From Clostridiales bacterium (GTDB lineage: Bacteria > Bacteroidota > Bacteroidia > Bacteroidales > Muribaculaceae): 64,000 bases of DNA. Both the position numbers and the translations under genes were made by a program. Below are positions 18,480 to 27,631 of this stretch, piece by piece; the first letter of the stretch is position 1, and every line of letters begins with the position of its first letter. The stretch spans positions 955,803 to 1,019,802 of the forward strand of contig JAMPBP010000001.1 in the NCBI GenBank assembly GCA_023666645.1, in the 5' to 3' direction. The notes beneath the pieces were generated by a model that searched no databases, was not told the DNA's origin, and worked only from the letters and a program-made list of their open reading frames with translations.

Positions 18480-18929
18480 CTATAGCTCCTGTGATCTGGC
18501 TTTGCGGGCCTCGCCAACGATGAGGAGCAGTTCCTCGCGCACATCGGTGGGGAGCGCTATGCCCCGGGTTGTGAGGCTGCGGGCCCAGCCTGCTATCTCG
18601 TCGGGACGCATCGTGAGCAGCACCTCCCTGAACTGTTCGCTCTCATCGGGTGTGTAACTCTGGGGGGCGCGCCCTTTGAATGCATCGAGTTCCTCATCGT
18701 CATAATATAACAGAGTGGGGTCAATGCCGGCTACGAGCGAATCCTTTTCACAGGTTATGTGCATTCCGCAGCATTCTTCCTCATCTTCACCGGGAGATGA
18801 GGGCGATGTGTCAAAGACAGGTGATGTGTCTGAGCTATCCCGGTGGCGTGATTGGGATAAACGGTCGTGAAGGTACAGAAGCAGGCCCGTGGTCAGTAAT
18901 ATTGCCAGTAGTATCAGTGAGACTGTCAT
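18480..18929 (-). CDS. Conserved hypothetical membrane-anchored protein with CCGxHxxC motif
   Basis: A 149-residue protein with one N-terminal transmembrane helix (3-20), a Ser/Asp/Pro-rich linker and EECCGMHITCEKD at about 51-63, followed by an acidic helical part (YYDDEELDAFKG). I recall similar small Bacteroidales proteins with the same Cys/His cluster, sometimes mislabelled phospholipase, but know no proven function. The Cys/Cys/His/Cys cluster could bind a metal. It overlaps aroA by ATGA and precedes the metal permease, so a link to metal handling is possible. Confidence 0.6.
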   Translation of the reverse strand: MTVSLILLAILLTTGLLLYLHDRLSQSRHRDSSDTSPVFDTSPSSPGEDEEECCGMHITCEKDSLVAGIDPTLLYYDDEELDAFKGRAPQSYTPDESEQFREVLLTMRPDEIAGWARSLTTRGIALPTDVREELLLIVGEARKARSQEL

Positions 18930-20221
18930 GGCTTGAATGAAACATTATAGCCCGCGCCTGCCAGATGCTGCCAGTAGTCGGGGTAGGATTTTGTCACGAC
19001 GTCGGGGTTGTCGATGGTGAGGGCTCCTGTGACTGCTGCCAAGGGTGCCATTGCCATTGCCATGCGATGGTCATGATAGGTTTCTATGACAGGATTGCTG
19101 CCGGCGGGTGACTCGAAGCAACCATTCCACGTGAGAGTATCGTTGCCTTCGATGCCTATTGTGAATCCCAGTTTGGCAAGCTCTGTCTTCAGCGCTTCCA
19201 ACCGGTTGGTCTCTTTGATGGGGAGCGTCGACAGACCGGTGATTCTGAACGGTCGTCCCAAGGCACAGCATGTGGCCACGATGGTCTGTGCCAGGTCAGG
19301 GCATGACTGCATGTCGAGGTCTACGCGGCGGTGGCTGCGTATGGAGTCATCGAGTCTGCGTGTGGTTGTAGCCGTCATGTGTAGGGCGTCGAGCCGGGTT
19401 GTGACTCCCAGTGTGTCAAAAATAGGCATGGCTATGGAGTCACCTTGCATGGATTTGGCGGAAAGATGTCTCAGTGTGAACCGACGGCCTGTCAAGGCTG
19501 TGACCTCAAGCCAGTAGGAGGCGGCCGACCAGTCGCCTTCTACACGATAGGGCCCCTGGACGGGCTGGCGGTACATAGAGGGCTTCACTACAATCTCGTA
19601 GTCGATGATGTCGTTGAAGTGCATATCGACGTCTATGCCGTGTTGTTCCATCATTGATACAGTCATCATGATATAGGGTATCGAGACCGGGCGTCCTTTC
19701 AATGTGAGGTGCATTCCCAATGTCATGGCCGGGGCAATCATGAGGAGGGCCGAGATGTATTGCGAACTGATGTCGGCATTGATTTCGATTGAGCCTCCCT
19801 CAAGTTGCCGCCCCTCGATGTGAAGGGGCGGGAAACCTTCCTCTCCGACATATGTGATGCGGGCTCCAGCCTGTCGCAAGGCGTCGACAAGTTGTCCTAT
19901 GGGGCGGTGTCTCATGCGCTCGCTGCCATCGAGGATTATGTCGTAACCCGGGGTGGCGGCATAGTAGGCCGTGAGGAACCGCATGGCTGTGCCGGCAGCT
20001 CCAATGTCGACCCTCGCATTGCGCCCGGCCCTGCCGGCGTTTATGATGGCATCGGTATCGTCACAAGCGGCAACTGAATGCCGGGGTGTGTCGATGCCTG
20101 CTATGCGGTTGATTATGAGAAGCCGGTTGCTCTCGCTCTTGGAGAGCGGCAACGTGACTGTGGTCGCTGCTTGGCAGGTTGCTGCGGCTGGTGGGGTGTA
20201 TGTTATGACAGCTTTTGACAT
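18926..20221 (-). CDS. aroA: 3-phosphoshikimate 1-carboxyvinyltransferase (EPSP synthase)
   Basis: A 431-residue two-domain enzyme of the shikimate pathway that joins PEP to shikimate 3-phosphate. Motifs: LPLSKSESNRLLI at the N-terminus, GAAGTAMRFLTAYYA, and YHDHRMAMAMAP near the C-terminus. The stop overlaps the next gene by ATGA. The protein is of slightly diverged type common in Bacteroidales. It follows the aminotransferase gene by 28 bases and may share its transcript. Confidence 0.93.
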   Translation of the reverse strand: MSKAVITYTPPAAATCQAATTVTLPLSKSESNRLLIINRIAGIDTPRHSVAACDDTDAIINAGRAGRNARVDIGAAGTAMRFLTAYYAATPGYDIILDGSERMRHRPIGQLVDALRQAGARITYVGEEGFPPLHIEGRQLEGGSIEINADISSQYISALLMIAPAMTLGMHLTLKGRPVSIPYIMMTVSMMEQHGIDVDMHFNDIIDYEIVVKPSMYRQPVQGPYRVEGDWSAASYWLEVTALTGRRFTLRHLSAKSMQGDSIAMPIFDTLGVTTRLDALHMTATTTRRLDDSIRSHRRVDLDMQSCPDLAQTIVATCCALGRPFRITGLSTLPIKETNRLEALKTELAKLGFTIGIEGNDTLTWNGCFESPAGSNPVIETYHDHRMAMAMAPLAAVTGALTIDNPDVVTKSYPDYWQHLAGAGYNVSFKP

Positions 20222-20249
20222 GAGAGCTGGTGAGGGCCTGTGGCTCTAT

Positions 20250-21422
20250 TTAAGAGAAGGCGTCGACGAGATGCTCCAGGGCGAGGGTGAGTGTCTCACG
20301 TGGGCATGCGACATTGAGACGCATGTATCCCTTTCCTTCGTTGCCAAACATCGAGCCGTCGTTGAGCGCCAGGTGTGCACGGTTTACAAACGTTTTTACA
20401 AGATCTTCCTGCTCCATCCCCAGACCGCGGCAGTCGAGCCACACCAGGAATGAAGCCTCGGGGCGTATGGCCTTGATTTGAGGCAAGCGCTCAGCAAGGT
20501 ATTGCTCGGTGAAATCAATATTCTCGCTTATGTATTGCAATGCCTGGGAGAGCCATGACTCTCCGTTACGGTAGGCTGCCTCGGTGGCAAGCGTGGCAAC
20601 GAACGTTGGAGCATTGAATTCGTTGACATCGAGCCAGTGGAAGAATGGGTCACGCAATGCCGGATTCTTGACTACACACCAGGAACTTACCATTCCGGGG
20701 ATGTTGAAAGTCTTGCTCGGGGCTCCAAGCATGATACCCACGGCACGGGCGTCGTCGCTCACTGCCAGGAACGGAATGTGACGGCGGCCATTGAGCATCA
20801 GGTCGCCATGGATCTCATCGCTCACAACGATGAAGTTGTTCTCGCGAGCTATGCGGGCCACCTCTTTTAATGTGTTCTCGTCCCATTGTATGCCTATGGG
20901 GTTGTGGGGGTTGCACAGTATCATCATGGCCGGCTTTTCAGCCTTGGCGATGCGCTCAAGGCCTTCGATGTCCATGCGGTAGGAGTCCTCGGTCTTGATC
21001 AGAGGGTTGGGCAATACCACACGGTCATTACCCTCGGTCACAATTCTGAAGGGGTGGTAGACCGGTGGCTGGATTATTATTTTGTCGCCCGGTTTACTGA
21101 AGAAGTTGATGGCATATCCTATTCCCTTGACTACACCGGGTATATAGGTGATCTCCTGTCGTCCTACCTTGAAATCGTGGCGACTGTCGAGCCAGTCGAG
21201 TATCGACTGCCAGTAGCTCTCGGCCGGCGATGAGTATCCGTAGATGGGGTGGAACATGCGCTGTCTCAATGTCTCGGTTATCTCGGGACATACGGCAAAG
21301 TCCATGTCGGCAATCCACATGGGGATAAGATCTTCCGACCCAAAGTTGAGCTGAAGGTCATCATACTTGATGGCACCGCTACCGTGGCGGTCTATTATCT
21401 GGTCAAAATTGTAATGTTTCAT
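20250..21422 (-). CDS. MalY/PatB-type PLP aminotransferase (cystathionine beta-lyase-like)
   Basis: A class I/II PLP-dependent enzyme of 390 residues. I choose the ATG at 21422 (MKHYNFDQIIDRHGSGAIKY), the family's normal N-terminus, over the upstream ATG at 21440, which only adds MFTFAH. Motifs: PVYHPF, MILCNPHNPIG, VVSDEIHGDLM and the PLP-lysine motif GAPSKTFNIPGM. MalY/PatB enzymes cleave cystathionine or other C-S bonds; many in gut anaerobes release homocysteine and H2S. Substrate not provable here. Confidence 0.87.
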   Translation of the reverse strand: MKHYNFDQIIDRHGSGAIKYDDLQLNFGSEDLIPMWIADMDFAVCPEITETLRQRMFHPIYGYSSPAESYWQSILDWLDSRHDFKVGRQEITYIPGVVKGIGYAINFFSKPGDKIIIQPPVYHPFRIVTEGNDRVVLPNPLIKTEDSYRMDIEGLERIAKAEKPAMMILCNPHNPIGIQWDENTLKEVARIARENNFIVVSDEIHGDLMLNGRRHIPFLAVSDDARAVGIMLGAPSKTFNIPGMVSSWCVVKNPALRDPFFHWLDVNEFNAPTFVATLATEAAYRNGESWLSQALQYISENIDFTEQYLAERLPQIKAIRPEASFLVWLDCRGLGMEQEDLVKTFVNRAHLALNDGSMFGNEGKGYMRLNVACPRETLTLALEHLVDAFS

Positions 21423-21427
21423 GTGTG

Positions 21428-21458
21428 CAAATGTAAACAAAGTTAGTGACTTTTCAAA
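21428..21458 (-). promoter_or_regulatory. Possible promoter of the aminotransferase gene
   Basis: Minus-strand TTTG (21455-21458), 19 bases, TACATTTG (21428-21435); a second -7-like box TAACTTTG lies at 21438-21445. The first pairing would start transcription at the ATG itself, so the second may be the working one. Confidence 0.35.
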
Positions 21459-21502
21459 GTTTTACTTTGTGGCTTTGAAATCTACAGGTCTTTGAAATTG
21501 CT

Positions 21503-22456
21503 TCATAATGGGGCACGACCGTTGCCTCGTGGAAATGGGGCGAGCATGTATGTGCCGCGGCGGTACAGACGGTGTTTCAGCCATATGAGTTTGAACAGCC
21601 ATCGTGGCTTGCTTTTAATTACCGACATGAGGCGGTCGGATTGGACTCTCTCTCCTGCCGAGGCATACTCGGCGGCGAGAATCGCCCGGCGGTAGTCGAC
21701 CCATCTCACGAGTCGGGTCATGGAATTATTGCGGAGCGTCTGTTCGCATAGGTCGAGAGCATGCTCTTTGTCGGGGCTTACAGCCTCATGGTCCGAATCG
21801 GCTGTGATTGACTGTGCGCTGTAGGTGGTGGTCACTGCGGGAGGAGTCTCAAGTTTCTTGACGTTTGGGCTTGATGTAAGTAGCCTCACACTAAGCTCCA
21901 TGTCGTCCCATACCCTTACTGAAGGGTCCCACCCACCGGAATCCCGGAACAGGTGGGTTGCGGCGGCATACCGTTGTGTTGAAAGCAGGCCATGGACAAT
22001 GGATCGGTACATCAACTTGTCGTCGGCATGAAACCTCATGATTTTATTTCTGTTATTCTCCTGTCCGGCTATGATGTCCCAACCCACGATGTCGATATCG
22101 GGTGACTGGGCAAATGTCTCGACAACCTTTTCGGCAAGCCAAGGTTCCATGTAGTCATCGGAGTCAAAGAACATGGTGAGAGGTGTGTCTACAATCGAGA
22201 GCCCGCGGTTGCGGGCACTGGCTGCTCCGGCAGTCTGTTCTGTAGTCACGGTGATGTGCAGAAGCGGCGAACGCCGGGCCGATGCCCAGCGTTCAAGTAC
22301 ATCGGCCGTGTTGTCGGTCGAGTTGTTGTCTACAAGAATTATTGACAGCGGGCGCAGGGTCTGGTGTGCCAGGCTGTCGAGCGTGCGCTCCACAACCGTA
22401 GCCCTGTTGTACACTGGAACTACGATCGAGAGCTTTGGCTGTGGGGTAGGGCTCAC
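21503..22456 (-). CDS. Family 2 glycosyltransferase
   Basis: A 317-residue GT-A enzyme: LSIVVPVYNRATVVERTL at the N-terminus, ILVDNNSTDNT with the first Asp and FDSDDYMEPWL carrying the metal-binding DxD. The C-terminal half has no recognised domain. It begins inside the stop of the thioredoxin-fold gene (ATGA overlap at 22453-22456) and is the last gene of the greA-HIT-thioredoxin-fold-GT run. The acceptor is unknown. It is not close in sequence to the GT2 at 7518-8495. Confidence 0.85.
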   Translation of the reverse strand: MSPTPQPKLSIVVPVYNRATVVERTLDSLAHQTLRPLSIILVDNNSTDNTADVLERWASARRSPLLHITVTTEQTAGAASARNRGLSIVDTPLTMFFDSDDYMEPWLAEKVVETFAQSPDIDIVGWDIIAGQENNRNKIMRFHADDKLMYRSIVHGLLSTQRYAAATHLFRDSGGWDPSVRVWDDMELSVRLLTSSPNVKKLETPPAVTTTYSAQSITADSDHEAVSPDKEHALDLCEQTLRNNSMTRLVRWVDYRRAILAAEYASAGERVQSDRLMSVIKSKPRWLFKLIWLKHRLYRRGTYMLAPFPRGNGRAPL

Positions 22457-23526
22457 TTGTACTTGGCGACGATGTCGCTGAGTTTTGTGATGTCATCGAC
22501 ACGCTCCTGGAGCATGCCGTTGCGGTCGATGACGTAGGTCATGGGAAGACCCTGTACGTTGTATGAACGCATGGCACTGTTGCCGTCACGGGGAGACTGC
22601 AGCACAGCGGTCCATGGAAGGTTGCGTGCGGCCTCGCGCCACAGGTATTCATCGTTGTCGACCGATACCTGGTAAATGTCGGCATTGCCGGCATTGTAGA
22701 TGTTGGCGAGCACTACGTTGATTGCCGGGGAGTTCTCGGCGGCATAGGCGGTGAAGTTGACAATCACCGGTTTCCCTTTGCCCACGAGCGATGAAAGCCG
22801 ACGCTCCACATTGTTGATATCCTTGAGGACAATCTCGGGATATCCTATTTCGGTAGCCTCGATAGAGGTTGTCGAAGCATTGAGGGCCCGACGCCAGCCT
22901 ATGTATTGAGCCTCCATGATGCGTGTGCGCGGGTCGTTGGGGCGTTGTGATTTAAAGGCATTGGTCACTGCACCTATGACGCGCAGGTCTCCTTTGTCAG
23001 AGGGGTCAAAAATACGCTGTCCTCCTATTTCCTTATTTATTATATAGTATGAGACAATACCGCTCATGTCGCCGAGCACCATGCCCGAAAGTTCGCGCTT
23101 TAGCAACGAGTCACCGGCGGCTTTACGTCCCATGGCCGCTACTTTGTCGTTGACGAGCTTGTTGATGCCCTGGAGTATCTCGGCGCTTGTGCTGCCGCTG
23201 AGCCTATAATTTGAGGCCATGGTGGCTGCATCGGCTTCGATAGTGATATTGTCGAGGCTGTCGATGGGGAAGTAGGCCGACTGGTCGTCGATGCTCACAC
23301 GGTAGATGTCGGGATAACCGGCCGGGGCTGATTCGAATTTGAAATTCCCTTTCTGGTCGAGGCGAACTGAGTCGACAATGCCCCACATGCCGCTGTAGGA
23401 GCGCTCCAGAGTGAGGAGTTTTCCCTCACCGCCTGTGATGTTGCCGCTCACGCTCCACTTGTCTTCGTGGTTGCAGGCTATGACGGCCAGTGAGGCTGCT
23501 GCCATCACATAGTGTTGTATCTTCAT
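22453..23526 (-). CDS. Thioredoxin-fold lipoprotein without CxxC
   Basis: A 357-residue lipoprotein (lipobox VIAC, Cys 18). Residues 25-120 form a DUF4369-like beta-domain (WSVSGNITGGEGKLLTLERS), followed by a helical linker and a C-terminal AhpC/TlpA-like thioredoxin fold from about 235. At the place of the redox CxxC the sequence is FTAYAAENSP, with no cysteine, while the cis-proline motif GLPMTYVIDRNG is kept. It therefore cannot act as a normal thiol-disulfide oxidoreductase. Similar cysteine-free members occur in Bacteroidales and have no proven role. Confidence 0.8.
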   Translation of the reverse strand: MKIQHYVMAAASLAVIACNHEDKWSVSGNITGGEGKLLTLERSYSGMWGIVDSVRLDQKGNFKFESAPAGYPDIYRVSIDDQSAYFPIDSLDNITIEADAATMASNYRLSGSTSAEILQGINKLVNDKVAAMGRKAAGDSLLKRELSGMVLGDMSGIVSYYIINKEIGGQRIFDPSDKGDLRVIGAVTNAFKSQRPNDPRTRIMEAQYIGWRRALNASTTSIEATEIGYPEIVLKDINNVERRLSSLVGKGKPVIVNFTAYAAENSPAINVVLANIYNAGNADIYQVSVDNDEYLWREAARNLPWTAVLQSPRDGNSAMRSYNVQGLPMTYVIDRNGMLQERVDDITKLSDIVAKYK

Positions 23527-23555
23527 TGATGTATAGGTGTTTTGTGGAACAGGTT

Positions 23556-23945
23556 CTAAAACTTTGATGCTATGGCTGCTGCTACGTGCTCCATCTCTTG
23601 GGCCGTAAGCTCCTGCTTGTGTTGGAAGTCAAGGTCGCTTTCCTTGTTGATGGGAACGAGGTGTATGTGGGCATGGGGCACTTCAAGGCCTATCACTGCC
23701 ATGCTCACTTTGCGGCATGGTATGGCAGCCTCGATGGCTTTGGCCACTTTATAGGCGAAGCCTTGCAGATCGGCATATTCCTCAGGGCTGAGGTCAAAGA
23801 TGTTGTCAACCTCCCGGCGGGGTATCACCAGGGTGTGACCGGCCTGGACAGGGTTGATGTCAAGAAAAGCATAGTGCTTGTCATCGGCGGCTACTTTGTA
23901 GCTGGGAATTTCACCCGCTACTATGCGTGAGAATATTGTTGCCAT
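23556..23945 (-). CDS. HIT-family nucleotide hydrolase/transferase
   Basis: A 129-residue histidine-triad protein. TIFSRIVAGEIPSYKVAAD and DINPVQAGHTLVIPRRE are typical of the Hint branch, and the catalytic triad is in HAHIHLVPI near residue 95. Such enzymes hydrolyse AMP-linked phosphoramidates. It lies 34 bases downstream of greA and 29 bases upstream of the thioredoxin-fold gene, a common greA-HIT pairing in Bacteroidales. Confidence 0.93.
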   Translation of the reverse strand: MATIFSRIVAGEIPSYKVAADDKHYAFLDINPVQAGHTLVIPRREVDNIFDLSPEEYADLQGFAYKVAKAIEAAIPCRKVSMAVIGLEVPHAHIHLVPINKESDLDFQHKQELTAQEMEHVAAAIASKF

Positions 23946-23979
23946 GGTATTTGAATATGTATGGTGATGAGAAAGTTTC

Positions 23980-24450
23980 TCAGAATCCTATCTCGACAAC
24001 TTCAAATTTCATGAGTCCCTGGGGCACGAGAATTTCCACGATATCGCCTTTCTTGTGACCCAGTAGTCCCTGGGCTATGGGGGTCGATGCCGCTATCTTT
24101 TTCTCTTTGAGATTGGCCTCGCTGTCGGTTACTATGGTGTATTCGACCGTCATGTTGTTGGCCAGGTTTTTGATTTTTACACGATTCATGATTTGTATCT
24201 CATCGGTGTTGAGCTTGCTCTCATCGATGATGCGGGCGTTGGCTACCATATCTTTAAGTTGCGAGATTTTCATCTCGAGCATTCCCTGGGCCTCTTTGGC
24301 TGCGTCATACTCGGCGTTCTCGCTGAGGTCACCCTTGTCGCGGGCCTCAGCTATTGCGCGTGATATCTCAGGACGCTTTACATTCTCCAGGTAAGCGATT
24401 TCTTCCATTTTTTTGCGGTAACCATCTTTGGTCATAAAGGTTATAGCCAT
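23980..24450 (-). CDS. greA: Transcription elongation factor GreA
   Basis: A 156-residue protein with the N-terminal coiled coil (residues about 10-75, with AIAEARDKGDLSENAEYDAA, the tip containing the conserved acidic pair) and a C-terminal FKBP-like domain (TPIAQGLLGHKKGDIVEI). GreA stimulates cleavage of backtracked RNA by RNA polymerase. Length and start are normal. Confidence 0.96.
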   Translation of the reverse strand: MAITFMTKDGYRKKMEEIAYLENVKRPEISRAIAEARDKGDLSENAEYDAAKEAQGMLEMKISQLKDMVANARIIDESKLNTDEIQIMNRVKIKNLANNMTVEYTIVTDSEANLKEKKIAASTPIAQGLLGHKKGDIVEILVPQGLMKFEVVEIGF

Positions 24451-24663
24451 ATCTTATATCGGTTTTAAATGGTTTGACTTAAATTATACATAAAAAATAA
24501 GGTGCCCGACCATCCGGTAATGATTGATGGTGAGGCCCTGAAAACTTGCTGGCGTTTTATTTGTGTGCAAAGATAACCCAAAATTCTCTCATAACCAAAT
24601 TTAGACCCTAAAACATGTGAAACTTATTGTCTTTTAAAGTCTCGGTGGCATAATCTGAAAGGA

Positions 24664-24697
24664 AACGGCCTGCTTGCTATGGGAGCAGCAGACCGTT
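24664..24697 (-). terminator. Hairpin terminator after outer-membrane protein gene
   Basis: Arms AACGGCCTGCTTGCT (from 24664) and AGCAGCAGACCGTT (to 24697) pair with two mismatches around a short loop. Read on the minus strand it lies 19 bases past the stop of the barrel gene, followed by a T-rich TTTCCTTT. Confidence 0.6.
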
Positions 24698-24715
24698 AGT
24701 TGCATGGGCGTGATA

Positions 24716-27631
24716 TTACATGCGTCCACCTGGGCGTCCGCCGGGACCACCGCCGGGACCACCACCTGGAGGTCCCCAGCGACGCTCGCTGCGTCCGCCG
24801 GGCTGATTACCCTTGCCAAATGTGTTGAACTTGTAGGTGAACGACAGCATGAAATAGCGTGTGAGCGAGTTGTATTCGACATCGTCGATATAGTTGGCGG
24901 TGACCGAGCGCTGTATCTGTTGCTGTTGTTTCAGCAAGTCATACACCTTGAGCTGTATCGTGGCCTGTTTATCGCGCAGGAACTGGTAGCTTATCGAGGC
25001 ATTCCACATCCAGGTGTTTGTGTCATATCCGTTGCTGTAGCCTTTGGTTCCGTTGAAGTTGAGGTCGCTGTTGAGTATGATGCCTATGGGTGTGTAGTAA
25101 TAGGCATTGAATCCGAAACCATAGTTGTGCACGAGCATGTTGCTGTTGGCGGTCTTCAAGGTGTTGTATGTTTTCTGCAGGCGGTAGTTGGGACGCAGTT
25201 CGAGCGATACATTGTCGGGACGCCAGGCAAATGAGAAACTCTCGGCGAGCATCATTGTGCGGCTGGTGTTTTTCAAGCCATTGTTGAAACCCACCGTCTG
25301 GTTATAGTTGGCAAAAATATGGTTGTTGAAGGTGAATGCCTTGTTGCGCAGCGGTGTCGAGAACATGTTCATGATGCGTGCGCTCCACACTCCGTTGACA
25401 TTCTCGTAGGTGGTGAAGCGTCCGCCGGTCTCGGTGTCGTAGGTGGTTTTGGATACGATGCTGTTCTGGGTGTAGTCGATGAACATCATTGCCATGACCG
25501 ACTGCTGGCGCTCCTGGTTGAAGTTCTGGTAACGCAATTGCAGGTTGTGGTTGAACGATGGCAACAGGTGCGGGTTACCTTGAACTATGTTCAGAGGGTC
25601 GGTCTCGTCGGCTACTGGCTGCAACTGGTTCATAGAGGGTTGTGAAGAGCGGCCGCGGTAGTGGGCGTTGAACGACGATACTTTACTTATCTTATAGCGG
25701 AATCTCATGAACGGTGCATAGTTCCACACCCAGCGCTGTGGAATATTCTTGGCCGAGTTGATGAGGTTGACGCTCTTCGTCATTGATGGAACCAATGATA
25801 GTCCACCCTCGAAGTTTATATCGCGGCTCACTTTGCGGTAGCCTATTCGTATGTCCTGCGAGAAGTAATTGTTGCGGAAGCGGTTGCTGAGGCTGGGGTC
25901 GATTCCCACACCGTCATAATTGCCCTCGTAGATGGGAATTGTGGCATGGTCATACTCCCGGTCGGCTATGTGCTCCAATCCCGGGGTGGGGGAGGTGGGG
26001 TCGTCGGTACTTATCTTGTAAACCAATTTGTCGGCATCGTTCCACCGGTATTGCAGGTTGTAGGCTACGGTGATGAAGTTGCCGTTGGCCACGTTGCCCA
26101 GCGGTTCGGTCCATGACAGGCGGCCCGAGGCGCTGTTGCTCCAGGTGTGGTTGTTGGTGTACATGTTGTAGATGTCGTAGGTGTCCTCAAAAGTCTGCCC
26201 ATACTCGTCGAGCTGGGAGTCTTCCTCTTTGGCGGCCTGCAGGATGCGGTACCAGTTGTAGGAGTAGCTGTAGGATTTCTCCCTGACGTTGGACATGTTG
26301 TAGCGGGTGAAAATCGAGAATGACCGACCGCGGTGGTTCTTGAAACTGTGATTGTAGATCAACGACATGCCTGCCTCATAGCTCTTGCCATGTGAATTGT
26401 TTAGGTTGAGGCTGGTTGTGGTGTTCTGGTTGGGGCGTGTCTCGGAGAATTCGTCACTCTCTGAGTCGTTGATGTTGACTGACATGTTGGGACGTACATC
26501 GAGAGTGTTGAACGAGTCGGGTTTCCATTGCACGCGGAAATCGGCCCTGATGTTGTGTCCGCGGTCGTTGGCAAGCGAGGTGGAGTTGGAGAAGTAGTCG
26601 TCGGCGTTGAGCAGGTACTCGCGGTTGCGGCGTGTGCGGGTATCACGGTCAGTGTGTGAGTACATCACGTCACCGCCCACTCTGAATATCTCCTTGTTGC
26701 CTATATTGAAGTTGACACCAAATGTCTGTGAGTTGTTGATGCCGCGGCTGCCACCGAATCGGCGGAAACGGTTACCATTGCCGTCGGTAAATCCCAGCTC
26801 GTTGGTATTGTTGGCCGAGCCTATGAAGGTGAGCTGATTGTCATTCCAGAATCGGTTTACGTTGAATGTAGCCTGATAGCGGTCGTCGGTGCCGTAGCCC
26901 GCCTCGGCGGTGCCAAACCATCCGTTCTTCATACCTTTTTTCACTGTGAGGTTGATCACGGTCTCCTCCTCGCCATCGTCGACGCCGGTGAGCCGGGCCA
27001 GGTCGCTCTTGCGGTCGACTACCTGTAGCTTGTCGACCATATTGACCGGGAGGTTTTTTGACGCCACCTTGGGGTCGTCGCTGAAAAACTCCTTGCCGTC
27101 GATGAGTATTTTGGTGACGCTCTTGCCATTGGCCGTGATCTTTCCTTCATTGTCGACCTCTACGCCGGGAAGACGTTTCAAAAGGTCCTCGACCACAGCG
27201 TTGGGCTGAGTCTTATAGGAATCGGCATTGAACTCTACTGTGTCCTCCATTACCTTGATGGGGGTCTTGATGGCGGTGACCACTGCCTCTTTGAGCAGTA
27301 ACGAGGTGTCTGACAGGAACAGGGTGTCGGCCTTGGCATTGTTGTTGCCTACTTTTATTTTGACATATCCCTTGTCGAAACCTATGTAGGAAGCCTCGAT
27401 GAGATAATTTCCTTTTTTGATTCCTGAGAAGGTGTACTGACCGTTGGCATTGGCGATGACACCCTTGACAAAGACGCTGTCGCGGGCCTGCAGAAGCCTC
27501 ACGGTGGCGTCGGACAGCGGCTCGCCGCCGGTGTCGGCCACTACTCCCTTGATGTCGGCGGCTATGGCTGCGGTTGCTGCAGCGGTTGCCAGAGTGATGA
27601 ACAGTGAAAAACGTTTTAGGTTGAAGCGCAT
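24716..27631 (-). CDS. Outer-membrane beta-barrel protein with TonB-receptor-like architecture
   Basis: A 971-residue protein: signal peptide (1-25), CarboxypepD_reg-like domain (about 28-100; IKGVVADTGGEPLSDATVRL), plug-like domain (PNAVVEDLLKRLPGVEV, VTKILIDGKEFFSDD) and a long outer-membrane barrel. It corresponds to the outer membrane beta-barrel protein families of Bacteroidetes that lack a SusD partner. After the barrel's TYKFNTF end it carries a Gly/Pro/Arg-rich tail (GPPGGGPGGGPGGRPGGRM), which is unusual for a barrel C-terminus. Single gene. Ligand unknown. Confidence 0.83.
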   Translation of the reverse strand: MRFNLKRFSLFITLATAAATAAIAADIKGVVADTGGEPLSDATVRLLQARDSVFVKGVIANANGQYTFSGIKKGNYLIEASYIGFDKGYVKIKVGNNNAKADTLFLSDTSLLLKEAVVTAIKTPIKVMEDTVEFNADSYKTQPNAVVEDLLKRLPGVEVDNEGKITANGKSVTKILIDGKEFFSDDPKVASKNLPVNMVDKLQVVDRKSDLARLTGVDDGEEETVINLTVKKGMKNGWFGTAEAGYGTDDRYQATFNVNRFWNDNQLTFIGSANNTNELGFTDGNGNRFRRFGGSRGINNSQTFGVNFNIGNKEIFRVGGDVMYSHTDRDTRTRRNREYLLNADDYFSNSTSLANDRGHNIRADFRVQWKPDSFNTLDVRPNMSVNINDSESDEFSETRPNQNTTTSLNLNNSHGKSYEAGMSLIYNHSFKNHRGRSFSIFTRYNMSNVREKSYSYSYNWYRILQAAKEEDSQLDEYGQTFEDTYDIYNMYTNNHTWSNSASGRLSWTEPLGNVANGNFITVAYNLQYRWNDADKLVYKISTDDPTSPTPGLEHIADREYDHATIPIYEGNYDGVGIDPSLSNRFRNNYFSQDIRIGYRKVSRDINFEGGLSLVPSMTKSVNLINSAKNIPQRWVWNYAPFMRFRYKISKVSSFNAHYRGRSSQPSMNQLQPVADETDPLNIVQGNPHLLPSFNHNLQLRYQNFNQERQQSVMAMMFIDYTQNSIVSKTTYDTETGGRFTTYENVNGVWSARIMNMFSTPLRNKAFTFNNHIFANYNQTVGFNNGLKNTSRTMMLAESFSFAWRPDNVSLELRPNYRLQKTYNTLKTANSNMLVHNYGFGFNAYYYTPIGIILNSDLNFNGTKGYSNGYDTNTWMWNASISYQFLRDKQATIQLKVYDLLKQQQQIQRSVTANYIDDVEYNSLTRYFMLSFTYKFNTFGKGNQPGGRSERRWGPPGGGPGGGPGGRPGGRM

